Notes: generated by a model not told the origin, from the sequence alone. Positions 16,840 through 24,879 are shown, numbered from the stretch's first letter. The stretch: DNA of 49,188 nucleotides from SAR116 cluster bacterium AG-447-A06 (GCA_003212345.1 QCPZ01000010.1:1-49188); one strand, 5' to 3'. Program-made: numbers and translations.

Positions 16840-17196
16840 ATGCCGGAAACCGTAATTATTTTCACCACCATAGAGTTTTCCAATGAAGAAATGATGGGAA
16901 AGACATAGGACATATTCCAAGAGGAAAGGCAGTCATTAGCTGACAAGCTCAGACCTGCAGGTATGATAAGATTTCATTCAAGTCACCTTTTTCTTCCAGA
17001 AGACAAGTAAATGTTTGGGAATTGGCTTGAATATCATGATATGGAAGCGTTCAAAGCGTGTGACAATATTGGGCAAAATAATGGTGAAAAATTTGCCAAG
17101 AAACACGGAGAACTATTTTCCAATGTAAAGTTTGGTTCCTACCGTGGCCAAGTCTCTCAAGATTGGTTCTGGAAAAGTAGACAATGGTATGGATAA
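16840..17196 (+). pseudogene. degenerate second copy of the alpha+beta barrel gene
   Basis: The reading frame is collinear with the gene at 16029 over its whole length and the upstream leader (CCCTCAGG, GATAGGA, GGAATATA) is also duplicated. Codon 23 is TAG (16906-16908; the intact copy has a Tyr codon) and codon 57 is TAA (17008-17010; intact copy CTA). There is no frameshift, so the decay is recent. The part after the second stop is still open. Translation by readthrough is not suggested by anything visible. Confidence 0.85.
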
Positions 17197-17232
17197 GGTC
17201 TCCAGTATAATTTTATCAATCATTGACATTTT

Positions 17233-18324
17233 TTAGCCACTCCAAATTGAAGAAGGAATATAAATTAGGCCGGAACTTAATTTCCTTGTGGTTCTTAATA
17301 TTTGAGCGAATCTAACAACAGAATGTACTCCATTGTTTTGGTAATCTAACCTGACATTCATAAATCCTAAGGGATGTTCAAGAAGAACGTCAGAGCCGTT
17401 TCCATTGAACTGGTCAACGAGACCATCTGTAACGGATCCAATTGTTAGCGCGCAAGCTGCAAGACACTGAGAAGAAGTAACTGCCAGAGTAGGGTGGGTT
17501 TGCCATGGCATAAAATATCTAACACACAATGATCCACCCTGTTTAGGGGGGGCAATTAACGCAAATTTAGGTGCAACAGAATCGCTTACATCACCAAGGC
17601 CCATAAGCTTTGCAGCTTGTAACCTGATCGACTCCATTCTGGCAAACAGTGGTTTATTTGAATCTAGTTTTTCACGTTCTTCATATCCACTGATGCCAAA
17701 ATCTGCCGCTCGACCGATCACTACTGGCATCGTTACGTCCATACATGTAACTTCAATGCCGTCTATAAGGTCTTTAAGATTTCCTGTTGGAAGAAACTTA
17801 CCTGTTTTGGAGCCTGTAATATCCATAAACTTTAACTCAACCGGTGCCGCCGTACCGGGCACCCCATCAATAGAGGCTTCACCTTCATAAACCAGATTCC
17901 CATTAGGTGTTTTAACTTTGGAAACAAATCGTCCGCCAGTATTCACTGCTCGGATTTTAATAATGGTTTCATCATTTTTTGCTTTTACAAGGCCCATTTC
18001 TATTGCAGCAGGGCCAACAGCTGAGAGCATGTTGCCGCATGTTGTTGTAAAATCCACCACTTTATTGAGCGCTTGCACTTGCACAAAAAAATAATCTATA
18101 TCCGCCCACTCATCGTTTGATTTTGATAGTATCGGGACTTTTGTCGTGACCGAATTCCCTGCACCAATGCCGTCTATGTTTAATTGATGCCCAGATCCAA
18201 CCGCAGCCATTAAAACTTTTCCCAAGGTTTCTTGATCTTGAGGTAAGTCTTTTTTGTTAAAGACCGGACCTTTTGAGGTTCCGCCCCGCATATGAAGGAA
18301 TGGTATCGCTGTTTGGTCTGCCAT
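17233..18324 (-). CDS. PrpF-family isomerase (2-methylaconitate isomerase / 4-oxalomesaconate tautomerase type)
   Basis: 363 residues, diaminopimelate-epimerase-like double fold. FLHMRGGTSKGPVF at the N-terminus, GIGAGNSVTTKV, TTCGNMLSAVGPAAIE with the catalytic Cys96, and a second-half Cys in LAACALTIG match the family. PrpF acts in the methylcitrate cycle, and GalD-type relatives tautomerise 4-oxalomesaconate in gallate and syringate degradation. The assignment between these is not possible from sequence alone. It is divergent from the lyase at 18632 across 307 nt. The two could serve one pathway. Confidence 0.88.
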   Translation of the reverse strand: MADQTAIPFLHMRGGTSKGPVFNKKDLPQDQETLGKVLMAAVGSGHQLNIDGIGAGNSVTTKVPILSKSNDEWADIDYFFVQVQALNKVVDFTTTCGNMLSAVGPAAIEMGLVKAKNDETIIKIRAVNTGGRFVSKVKTPNGNLVYEGEASIDGVPGTAAPVELKFMDITGSKTGKFLPTGNLKDLIDGIEVTCMDVTMPVVIGRAADFGISGYEEREKLDSNKPLFARMESIRLQAAKLMGLGDVSDSVAPKFALIAPPKQGGSLCVRYFMPWQTHPTLAVTSSQCLAACALTIGSVTDGLVDQFNGNGSDVLLEHPLGFMNVRLDYQNNGVHSVVRFAQILRTTRKLSSGLIYIPSSIWSG

Positions 18325-18631
18325 AAATTCCTCGAAGAATTAGTTGTAACTAGGGTTAAAAATAGTCTTCACCTCAAACTCTGTCACAAAAAAATAGTAT
18401 CGCAAAGGCGGATCAAATTTAGAGAAGCAAAATAAGTAGCTGTGCTGGAGTATTTTGAAAAGCCTCAAATTGCATATGGTGTTATACTCTTCAAAGGTAA
18501 ATCTCTTATTGATAGGATAACTGAGAAAGCTCCTGTCGTGATAAGGGAGCATCAACTTATGCATTGACAAGATTGGTCACTACATGGGATCGCTTCGACT
18601 AAAACGCACAGTGTCATGAGAGACAACGACA
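18325..18631. other. divergent promoter region
   Basis: 307 nt between the PrpF-like gene (minus) and the lyase gene (plus). It is AT-rich and should hold both promoters. An open frame on the minus strand (18340-18570) lacks coding character. No clear operator palindrome was found. Confidence 0.4.
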
Positions 18632-19495
18632 GTGGAAAAAAAAAATATATCAATTGCAGAAATTCTTGAGGGGCGTCATGCAACACTTGTTCCGGGTGCC
18701 CCAAACGCTCTTTTTGCGCGAATTATTGAAGATTTAGGCTTTGAAGCAATTTACGTAACCGGGGCCGGTATTGCTAATATGCAACTTGGTGCACCTGACA
18801 TTGGGCTTACTACTCTCAATGAAATTGCTCATAACGTGACATGCATAGCCGAAGCTGTCCAAATTCCCCTAGTTGTCGACGCCGACACAGGTTTTGGTAA
18901 TACCCAAAATTGCTACCGATCAATACGACTTCTTGAGAGATCGGGGGCTTCTGCTATTCAGCTTGAAGATCAGGTGTTTCCAAAAAAATGCGGTCATTTT
19001 TCTAATAAAGCTATTGTGCCCACTGTCGAAATGGTAAACAAAATAAAGGCCGCTGTTGATGCTCGTCTGGACCCAGAGATAAAAATCATAGCGCGCACTG
19101 ATGCGCGTGGTATCAGCGACATTAATGAAGCGCTTGATCGCGCAGCTGCCTTTGTTGAGGCCGGAGCGGATGCAACCTTTGTTGAAGCTCCAAAAAATCT
19201 GGCTGAACTCAAAGCCATCCCTTCGAGCATTCAAGCCCCTCAAGTTGCAAATATGGTTTTTGGAGGTCTGACACCTGAGCCAGGGCGGGAAGCTCTTGCG
19301 TCAATGGGTTATTCAATTGTTCTTTATGCGAATGCAGCGCTGCAAACAGCAATTCATGCTGTAGAAATAACTTTGTCGAGTCTCCGTGATACAGGGTCAC
19401 TTGCTGAGTGTTCGGATCTTCTAGCGAGTTTTGACAAGCGACAAGCTGTTGTTCAAAAGGAAAAATGGGATGAATTTGAACGTAAGCACAATTGA
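18632..19495 (+). CDS. isocitrate lyase/PEP mutase superfamily lyase
   Basis: 287 residues from GTG 18632. TIM-barrel signature motifs: GAGIANMQLG, VVDADTGFGN (Asp83, Asp85), QLEDQVFPKKCGH (Glu112, Asp113, Cys120) and IIARTDARG. The KKCGH loop with its cysteine is typical of C-C lyases such as 2-methylisocitrate lyase, oxaloacetate hydrolase or 2,3-dimethylmalate lyase. PEP mutases differ at this loop. Which acid is cleaved is not decidable here. Together with the PrpF-like gene it could resemble a methylcitrate-type branch, but prpC and prpD are absent from the window. Confidence 0.88.
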   Translation: MEKKNISIAEILEGRHATLVPGAPNALFARIIEDLGFEAIYVTGAGIANMQLGAPDIGLTTLNEIAHNVTCIAEAVQIPLVVDADTGFGNTQNCYRSIRLLERSGASAIQLEDQVFPKKCGHFSNKAIVPTVEMVNKIKAAVDARLDPEIKIIARTDARGISDINEALDRAAAFVEAGADATFVEAPKNLAELKAIPSSIQAPQVANMVFGGLTPEPGREALASMGYSIVLYANAALQTAIHAVEITLSSLRDTGSLAECSDLLASFDKRQAVVQKEKWDEFERKHN

Positions 19496-19531
19496 TATCG
19501 ACTGAATGGGCAGGGTGAAATTCCATAAAGC

Positions 19532-19612
19532 CCGCCAACCAATCAAACACCGGTCTGAGACGCAAGCCCATGCCCTCTAGGACCCATGTCCTTTAATCAA
19601 GGCCAAAGCTGA
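19532..19612 (+). repeat. interspersed repeat R3, copy 2
   Basis: Matches 11842-11938 (CCGCCAACCAATCAA, GAGACGCAAG, CAAAGCTGA) with a few indels. It lies between two convergent genes, unlike copy 1, which is in a divergent promoter. So its position is not tied to one transcriptional context. Confidence 0.7.
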
Positions 19613-19634
19613 TTGAGAAACAGTCACAGTAACC

Positions 19635-19650
19635 CCGTCTTTTTAGACGG
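19635..19650 (-). terminator. possible terminator hairpin at the end of the cyclase gene
   Basis: A perfect 6-bp stem CCGTCT/AGACGG with a 4-nt loop. The stop codon of the cyclase gene overlaps the loop. There is no T-run after it, so its termination activity is uncertain. Confidence 0.35.
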
Positions 19651-20680
19651 TAGCCACTGGCGTGACGGGAGAGCCAACCGCGCCAGTAAGCCGTAGAGGA
19701 GGCGCTGTTAAAAAAAACCGATTTCTTCCATTAACCAAGAGCCATTTTGCTAATTCTTCCAAGTACCACAACTCTCCTAGTGGTAATCCCAGTTTGAAAA
19801 GACATTTATTATGAATTGGCAATCGTGGGCCTTTGTAATTTGATGATCTTTCTATGCGAGCATCTTCTATGGCATAGTTATCAGAGATCAATGCAGATAT
19901 TTGACTGCTCTCAATCCAATCTAAAAGTTTAGGGTCATCCCCGTCGAGAACGGCGCAAGAACTGTGTAATTTTTCTGCATTAGGTTTTAATTCCATCCTG
20001 TAAAGCATAGTCGACCAGCCTGTATGAAGAACGAGCATGTCACCCGGCTCAATAACAACGTCGTCTTTTCTTATTACGCGCTCTAAATCTTCGAAGCCAA
20101 CAAACTTACGTTCTTCACCAAAATGCTTTTGAAGGTCAATTAGAACACCGCGGCCTTGAACGCATGTCGCCGCCATATTCTCAATACCCAATCGTTCAGC
20201 CTTAACAGATCCGTTTTGCTCCGAACTCGCAAAATCTGACGGACCTTTAATATGCTCTCCACCCCTCCAGCCGTTGTAATAGACTATCTCTTCAATCCCA
20301 TCTCCATCTGCATCAAACAAGGCTCCTGCATGTCCCAGGCTGTCCCACTGTGTCGAATATTGTGTGTGCAATAAGACGCTGTCATCTGACGATACATCCT
20401 CAAAGCCGGCATAATAATCTCGCCAACTTAGGTTGTAATAATGGCTATTGTCTGAGTGAAGAGTTGGTCTTAAGACAGGTGGAAACCGCTTCGGGTTAAC
20501 AGAATTTCCTCCCGGATAATCGAGAGGCAAGCTCAAGCAAAAGCTGATCCCTGCCTTAACTTCTTTGACCGCCTCTAGCCGTCGCTCAGGCGTTAACAAA
20601 TTAATCCGTCCAACTTGATCATCAGGACCAAAATCACCCCAATTTGATCCGTGTGGCCGGTTCTTCCACCTCTTGTTCAT
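19643..20680 (-). CDS. cyclase/kynurenine-formamidase-like family hydrolase
   Basis: 345 residues from ATG 20680, which has the AGGAG site inside the end of the upstream gene. The metal-binding elements HTQYSTQWDSLGH and LVLHTGWS are those of the cyclase family (kynurenine formamidase, isatin hydrolase and relatives), which usually hydrolyse cyclic or amide bonds with a divalent metal. GGEHIKGP and the C-terminal IHNKCLFKLGLPLGE are also conserved in this longer branch. The stop of the UGSC-like gene is 2 nt upstream, so the pair is translationally coupled and likely acts in one pathway. Confidence 0.85.
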   Translation of the reverse strand: MNKRWKNRPHGSNWGDFGPDDQVGRINLLTPERRLEAVKEVKAGISFCLSLPLDYPGGNSVNPKRFPPVLRPTLHSDNSHYYNLSWRDYYAGFEDVSSDDSVLLHTQYSTQWDSLGHAGALFDADGDGIEEIVYYNGWRGGEHIKGPSDFASSEQNGSVKAERLGIENMAATCVQGRGVLIDLQKHFGEERKFVGFEDLERVIRKDDVVIEPGDMLVLHTGWSTMLYRMELKPNAEKLHSSCAVLDGDDPKLLDWIESSQISALISDNYAIEDARIERSSNYKGPRLPIHNKCLFKLGLPLGELWYLEELAKWLLVNGRNRFFLTAPPLRLTGAVGSPVTPVATV

Positions 20681-20682
20681 CG

Positions 20683-22326
20683 TTAAGCTCCTAATTCGAC
20701 AGCATGTGAAACTGGAATTGAACCACCAAATGAGGGCATAAACGTTGAGTGAAGGCTTGCCCCACCCGCAACGCATATCAAAAAGCCGTCTGCGTTCTTG
20801 GTCATTGGTACATCACTATCTGGGGTTAGCATCCCCAAATCCGCAAGTCTTGGAGTTCTCATCATTTCCCGGTTTTTTGGTGCAAACTCTGAAAACTTAA
20901 GTTTTGTCATTTCAAACAAGGATTTTTTTACTTCTTGAATACCAATTTTTTCACTCTCAAAAATTTGAGCGTGTTCCGGGCAAAGCACCAAAAGTGGTGA
21001 TCCGCCAAACATATAATCGTTGCTGCCCACACTTCTGATACTTTTTGCGATCATTTCTATCAACTCTTGTGCGGAGGTGGCTTTGATTATCATGTTCGCC
21101 GTTCCTGTAACCCCAACCAAAGTCACCGCATCATGGTTGGTGCCTAAAGCATTTTTGGTTTGGGACCTCAGTGGCGGCCAGTGAACAACACCCTCAAGCT
21201 CAGCAAAACAAAAGGTATACTTACCCGGTTGGCCAATTGTTGCGGGATCAATACCACTTTCCGCGCTGGCGCCACCAATATTTCGCATACATAGTTTAAG
21301 TGTTCTTCCAAGTGATGCATTATTCACATTGCCACTACCCAACGCCCCCAACTTGTTGTTAAACCCGTTTTTTTCGGTAGAGGGCCCCCCAACAACTATT
21401 ACTGGGGTAACGGGATTTGTTGTTGTCTGAAGGTTAAAAACTTGGAAATTAGGATTACATAACGCATGCGTCACCGCAGCAGCATATGGTGCAATATTGG
21501 GCGGCATCCCAGTCATTACGGCATTTGCGGCGATGACAGTTGGTGTAGCTAAACCATTTCTCGGTGGCACAACAGGCGTGCTATCATGAGGAAGTGAGGT
21601 TGGCCAAAAATCTAGAATTTTATTTACTCGCTCTTTTGTTGGTAAAAAAACTGGAAGGCCATCAGATAAACCAAGCTCCTGCATCAACCCTGAGGTTCTA
21701 TAATCAAAGTCAACTTCCTTCACTTCGGTTAAGCATTGAGCAAGTTTCAAAAGATCTTGAGCCGAAGATACCGTGCCTTGACTGTGATCAACGCTAGCCC
21801 CCGACCCGTCTGAAAGCAGTAATTTTAAGTCAGGAAAAGTGCGCTGTGCAAGATCACTCGTTTGAGTGGATGTTAGTGATGAGAGTGGGTGAGGTATTAC
21901 CAACACCTGCACTCCATCGCAACTCTCGGGTAATGAGATCTTCGCTAAACCAACAAACGCATCCGTGCAAAGCATTATAGTTGGAACACCAATATTGGCT
22001 AGCGCTGCAGCATCGATTGCGCCTTGAGAGGCGGCCGTGCCACCATCGCAAACGCCCACAATTACTATATCTGTATTTTCTTTGAATTTCTGGTAACGTT
22101 CAAAGCCACCTCTCGACATCGGGCCTTCTTTCATCAGAGTTAAGGTGTCAACTGCTCCCTCATCCAAAGTCCGCTCAGCCCATTTGCTGAAGAATCTCTC
22201 AACATTAGACTTACCGTTTCCAAAAAAACCAACTCTTTGCCCCACAAATCCATTAGGCCATTTTATCTCTGCACTACTAGCTTCAATTCCAGCTTTCTCC
22301 CCACGAGGGTCTACAATATCGATCAA
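20683..22326 (-). CDS. two-domain UGSC-like protein without the Sec/Cys motif
   Basis: 547 residues. The N-terminal part (about 30-170) looks like the UGSC domain: RVGFFGNGKSNVERFF, VIVGVCDGGTAAS, ANIGVPTIMLCTDAF. In the named family the loop after the Asp is U-G-S-C or C-G-S-C. Here it is CDGGTAAS (residues 93-100), so the redox-active Sec/Cys pair is missing, although a cysteine precedes the Asp. The remaining 350 residues form a second domain (PPNIAPYAAAVTHALCNP, VIVVGGPS, MFGGSPLLVLCPEHAQ) that I do not recognise. It is coupled to the cyclase gene. Function unknown. UGSC assignment moderately sure. Confidence 0.7.
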   Translation of the reverse strand: MIDIVDPRGEKAGIEASSAEIKWPNGFVGQRVGFFGNGKSNVERFFSKWAERTLDEGAVDTLTLMKEGPMSRGGFERYQKFKENTDIVIVGVCDGGTAASQGAIDAAALANIGVPTIMLCTDAFVGLAKISLPESCDGVQVLVIPHPLSSLTSTQTSDLAQRTFPDLKLLLSDGSGASVDHSQGTVSSAQDLLKLAQCLTEVKEVDFDYRTSGLMQELGLSDGLPVFLPTKERVNKILDFWPTSLPHDSTPVVPPRNGLATPTVIAANAVMTGMPPNIAPYAAAVTHALCNPNFQVFNLQTTTNPVTPVIVVGGPSTEKNGFNNKLGALGSGNVNNASLGRTLKLCMRNIGGASAESGIDPATIGQPGKYTFCFAELEGVVHWPPLRSQTKNALGTNHDAVTLVGVTGTANMIIKATSAQELIEMIAKSIRSVGSNDYMFGGSPLLVLCPEHAQIFESEKIGIQEVKKSLFEMTKLKFSEFAPKNREMMRTPRLADLGMLTPDSDVPMTKNADGFLICVAGGASLHSTFMPSFGGSIPVSHAVELGA

Positions 22327-22463
22327 GCCTATGCTCCTTTAGTCAAATTTCTTTGGCGGTTTGCGCAAGTTTCAAAAAACAAGAAAACGCCATCAGTCTT
22401 TGCAGTGCAGAGTGGAAAATACATATAGATGCCTCGATAAATACAAAGAAGGGTAGGGAGAAA

Positions 22464-22534
22464 ACATACCCACCCACGTACCTACTATATTAAGTGCTGT
22501 CACATAAATTAGGTGTGATAGCTATTAACCAGCT
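22464..22534 (-). repeat. interspersed repeat R1, copy C
   Basis: On the minus strand it reads GGTTAATAGCTAT then a CACCTAAT-start core with GTGACAGCAC and a GGTACGTGGGTGGGTATG end, the same arrangement as copy B but more diverged. The GGTTAA at its edge provides the stop codon of the gene at 22525. Confidence 0.75.
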
Positions 22535-22983
22535 GAAAGAATCCGTTTAAGTAATTTAATTCTTTGAATAATAAGCTGGTCTATCTTATCGTTATTTTGC
22601 TCAATAATTTTCCGATTTTTAAGCAAAAGACTTGCTACTCTGCGATAGCATTTGACTACTTCTTCGTAGACATTTGCATCAAATGTTTCAGTGTTTGCAG
22701 CATTAATGATTTTATCTGTGTTAGTTGCAAGTATCTGGTCGGCAATTGCTATATCCTCTTTAGCTGAAGAGCTGCCCAGGACTTCACTCAAATATGCTGT
22801 GATTGCCAAACTGACTCCCTCATTAAAACTAGCTTCATCGCCCAAACTATAATCTATTGATGCATTTCCAAGGACAACGCCGGAGCAAGCAGCAGCGTTG
22901 TCCAACTCATTTGCTTTTGACTTGGGTGTAAAGCCAAGAAAGCAAAAAGTAAAAAATATTGCGATAACTGTTACCCTCATCAT
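22525..22983 (-). CDS. small exported protein, unknown function
   Basis: 152 residues from the ATG at 22983 (GGAG upstream). Residues 1-25 form a signal peptide (RVTVIAIFFTFCFLGFTPKS, then KANE), so the product is periplasmic or secreted. The mature part has two cysteines (AAACSGV, VVKCYRR), probably a disulfide, and helical stretches ending in KIDQLIIQRIKLLKRILSAG. No family recognised. Its stop codon lies in repeat R1 copy C. Confidence 0.6.
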   Translation of the reverse strand: MMRVTVIAIFFTFCFLGFTPKSKANELDNAAACSGVVLGNASIDYSLGDEASFNEGVSLAITAYLSEVLGSSSAKEDIAIADQILATNTDKIINAANTETFDANVYEEVVKCYRRVASLLLKNRKIIEQNNDKIDQLIIQRIKLLKRILSAG

Positions 22984-23052
22984 TAGCACTCCCAATCACA
23001 TCAATCTTAAGGACAGATTTCTCAGAAAACAGTCGAAAAAATATTTCATAGG

Positions 23053-23102
23053 ACCTGTTCACAATGATGATGCTATCAGGAGATGTGCTGTTTGGGTAGT
23101 GC
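23053..23102 (-). repeat. interspersed repeat R4, right-half copy
   Basis: On the minus strand CACTACCCAA, CACATCTCCTGATAGCATCA and TTGTGAACA match the right half of the R4 copies at 13881 and 28803. The left half is not recognisable. Confidence 0.65.
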
Positions 23103-23123
23103 TAGAGCAATGTATCTATTAAT

Positions 23124-23294
23124 CTAACGGCAGCCGCAGCTGTGATTTGGAGATTGCTTTTCGTTGACCTGAACAAAAGGACATCCATTACCATGGCTTC
23201 TATTTGCAATTCTTGCTCCCCATTCATGTTCTTTATTTAAGGGAAGTTTCCACCATATTTTTTGCCGAACCCAAGTAATCCGCGGTAATGGCAT
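23124..23294 (-). CDS. 56-residue Cys/His-containing small protein
   Basis: ATG 23294 to TAG 23124. The translation begins MPLPRITWVRQKIWWKLPLN and contains KEHEWGARIANRSHGNGCPF, ending in PNHSCGCR. Tryptophan-rich N-terminus and three cysteines with histidines at the C-terminus give it real protein-like composition and a possible metal-binding tail. No strong ribosome binding site is seen, and no family is recognised. It was found by reading the intergenic DNA, and the confidence is limited for that reason. Confidence 0.5.
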   Translation of the reverse strand: MPLPRITWVRQKIWWKLPLNKEHEWGARIANRSHGNGCPFVQVNEKQSPNHSCGCR

Positions 23295-23492
23295 TTATTA
23301 TTTTTTTGAGACGAGTGCTATGCATCCCCCCGCGGGATAATCAAGTACTCTGCAGCTCACTTTAATGAAATATAAAAATCATATTACAGTCTGTGTATGA
23401 GAACTCTGTTTATCATACCGCTAGCTCTAATGTCGCTGGTGTCAGTCTTTGGTTGGGATGAGAATGTCTTGTTTTTCTGACTTGGGAAAGAC

Positions 23493-24386
23493 TTATCGGG
23501 GCCCTGTTTTACAGGGCCTCAGGCCATTATCAAAAATGTCCTGAAACCGTAAATTGCGACTGATGAGCCCCTGCCGTAATAGTGATCCAACAAGCTTTTC
23601 AACGGATTTTTGCATTTCGGCCTGACCGGCTGGCAGCATGCGCTGTTCATATTTGCTGAGCTGATGGCGCGCCGCTGAAAAACCCTGCATGATCATTTTT
23701 ACATCACTTTGCCGCTGTTCGAAAAATGGTCGCGAAACGGCAATAATATGATTGATCTGGATAATGCCAGTTGCTTCCAGACTGGTTTTACCAACCTTAT
23801 CTGGGTTTGCAATGATTGGTTTTGCCCAAGGTTCATCTGGCAAATCATTGCCAAAAATGGCGGCATCAACAACACCTTGTCTAATCAGATCCAAGGGTGA
23901 TGCGCCATTGGGATCACGCACAACAATAGATGGCTCAGGCGCCCCGGCAACATGCGGCGCTTCTTGTGTGATCCATTCAATCTTGGAGCAATCCACGCCA
24001 TATTCTGTGTCTAGAATTGTTCGCACCCATGCGCCAGTGGTCTGGCTGAAAGCACGAACGGCAACTCGTTTGCCTTCCAGATCAGAGGGTGTGAAATTGG
24101 TAAATTCACCATTTTGAATGATACACTTATGCTGAACCCGAGCTGAGATAGTGATTGGAAGTGGCACAATATTTCGATTCTGCTCAACCGCCTGAATTGC
24201 GGTGACAATTGCTAGTTCACTTACATCAAACGCCATCTCTTCTACCATTGGCCGGAATACAAGGTGGATTGGCGTGACTGGCTGATGCACAAGATTTAGC
24301 TTGCTGGTTTCGTTTTTTAGAAACAGCACAGAAATTGGGGCCTTGCCGAGTGCAATCTTTATTTTTTCCATCTGTTTGGCCTTCAT
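23493..24386 (-). CDS. 4,5-dihydroxyphthalate-decarboxylase-like protein (NMT1/solute-binding fold)
   Basis: 297 residues, no signal peptide. FDVSELAIVTAIQA, LEGKRVAVRAFSQTTGAWVR and ILDTEYGVDCSKIEWIT resemble Pht5-type 4,5-dihydroxyphthalate decarboxylases, which are cytoplasmic enzymes built on the periplasmic-binding-protein fold (about 330 residues, so this one is slightly short). The absence of a signal peptide argues against a transport role. The alternative is an orphan TauA-like binding protein. It may belong with the PrpF/lyase/cyclase genes 1-6 kb away (inference). Confidence 0.75.
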   Translation of the reverse strand: MKAKQMEKIKIALGKAPISVLFLKNETSKLNLVHQPVTPIHLVFRPMVEEMAFDVSELAIVTAIQAVEQNRNIVPLPITISARVQHKCIIQNGEFTNFTPSDLEGKRVAVRAFSQTTGAWVRTILDTEYGVDCSKIEWITQEAPHVAGAPEPSIVVRDPNGASPLDLIRQGVVDAAIFGNDLPDEPWAKPIIANPDKVGKTSLEATGIIQINHIIAVSRPFFEQRQSDVKMIMQGFSAARHQLSKYEQRMLPAGQAEMQKSVEKLVGSLLRQGLISRNLRFQDIFDNGLRPCKTGPR

Positions 24387-24687
24387 TAATAACGGATCCT
24401 ATTTGATATAAAAAATCCAAATTTAAAATTCGATCATTTATTTTGTAAGACGTCACATGATAGTGCGATATGTTTCTCAATCTCATGAAAAGCTACTTAC
24501 TAGTCGAGTTCTCTATTTGCCTGCCAATCAAGTAAAGCTACATTTAACCCCATATAATTAGTGCCAAAGCTAACATAGTCACTGAGGGGGTCGGGTTTGA
24601 TGCGTCAAAAGGCGCAATTGTAATTCATTGATCTCTGTCCGAATGTGAGTAGTATTATTATGGTAGCTATCGAATTTAGGGAACAAT
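24387..24687. other. intergenic stretch, nothing recognised
   Basis: 301 nt, AT-rich, between two divergent genes. It should hold both promoters. No hairpin or repeat of note was found. Confidence 0.4.
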
Positions 24688-24879
24688 ATGTTCAGCAAAG
24701 AATGTAGAGAACATTTAAGGGAAGTCGAAGAAACAGGCTTGGAGCATATGATTTCTGCATTAAAAGTCGCTATCAAGCTTCAATTACTGGTGCCTGCACT
24801 GATTATTCACGGTATCGCACCCCGTTTCTTTACACGAACCGCAAGCGATACTATGAGACGCATACTCAATAGTAGGTAA
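24688..24879 (+). CDS. DUF6356 family small protein
   Basis: 63 residues. HLREVEETGLEHMISALKVA, a hydrophobic middle (LQLLVPALIIHGIAP) and FTRTASDTMRRIL match the DUF6356 pattern (E..ETY..H, membrane segment, P..F.KTAS). Known mostly from Alphaproteobacteria as a one-helix membrane protein of unknown role. The frame runs directly into a deacetylase remnant after its stop. Confidence 0.75.
   Translation: MFSKECREHLREVEETGLEHMISALKVAIKLQLLVPALIIHGIAPRFFTRTASDTMRRILNSR

Noticed and set aside
16840-17196. Readthrough or recoding of the TAG and TAA codons in the duplicated barrel gene
   Set aside because: No recoding signal is visible, two different stops occur, and the intact paralog has sense codons at both places.
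18340-18570. 76-codon minus-strand ORF in the PrpF/lyase divergent region
   Set aside because: Aromatic- and Tyr-rich random-looking composition, and it occupies the promoter region.
17233-19495. Complete methylcitrate (prp) operon
   Set aside because: Only PrpF-like and ICL/PEPM-like genes are present; methylcitrate synthase and dehydratase are absent.
20683-22326. Selenocysteine (UGA) in the UGSC-like protein
   Set aside because: There is no in-frame TGA; the motif position is occupied by Gly-Gly-Thr-Ala codons.
23397-23480. 27-residue ORF starting MRTLFIIPLALMSLVSVFGW
   Set aside because: It looks like a bare signal peptide followed by six residues and a stop. No ribosome binding site and no mature protein, so at most a gene fragment.
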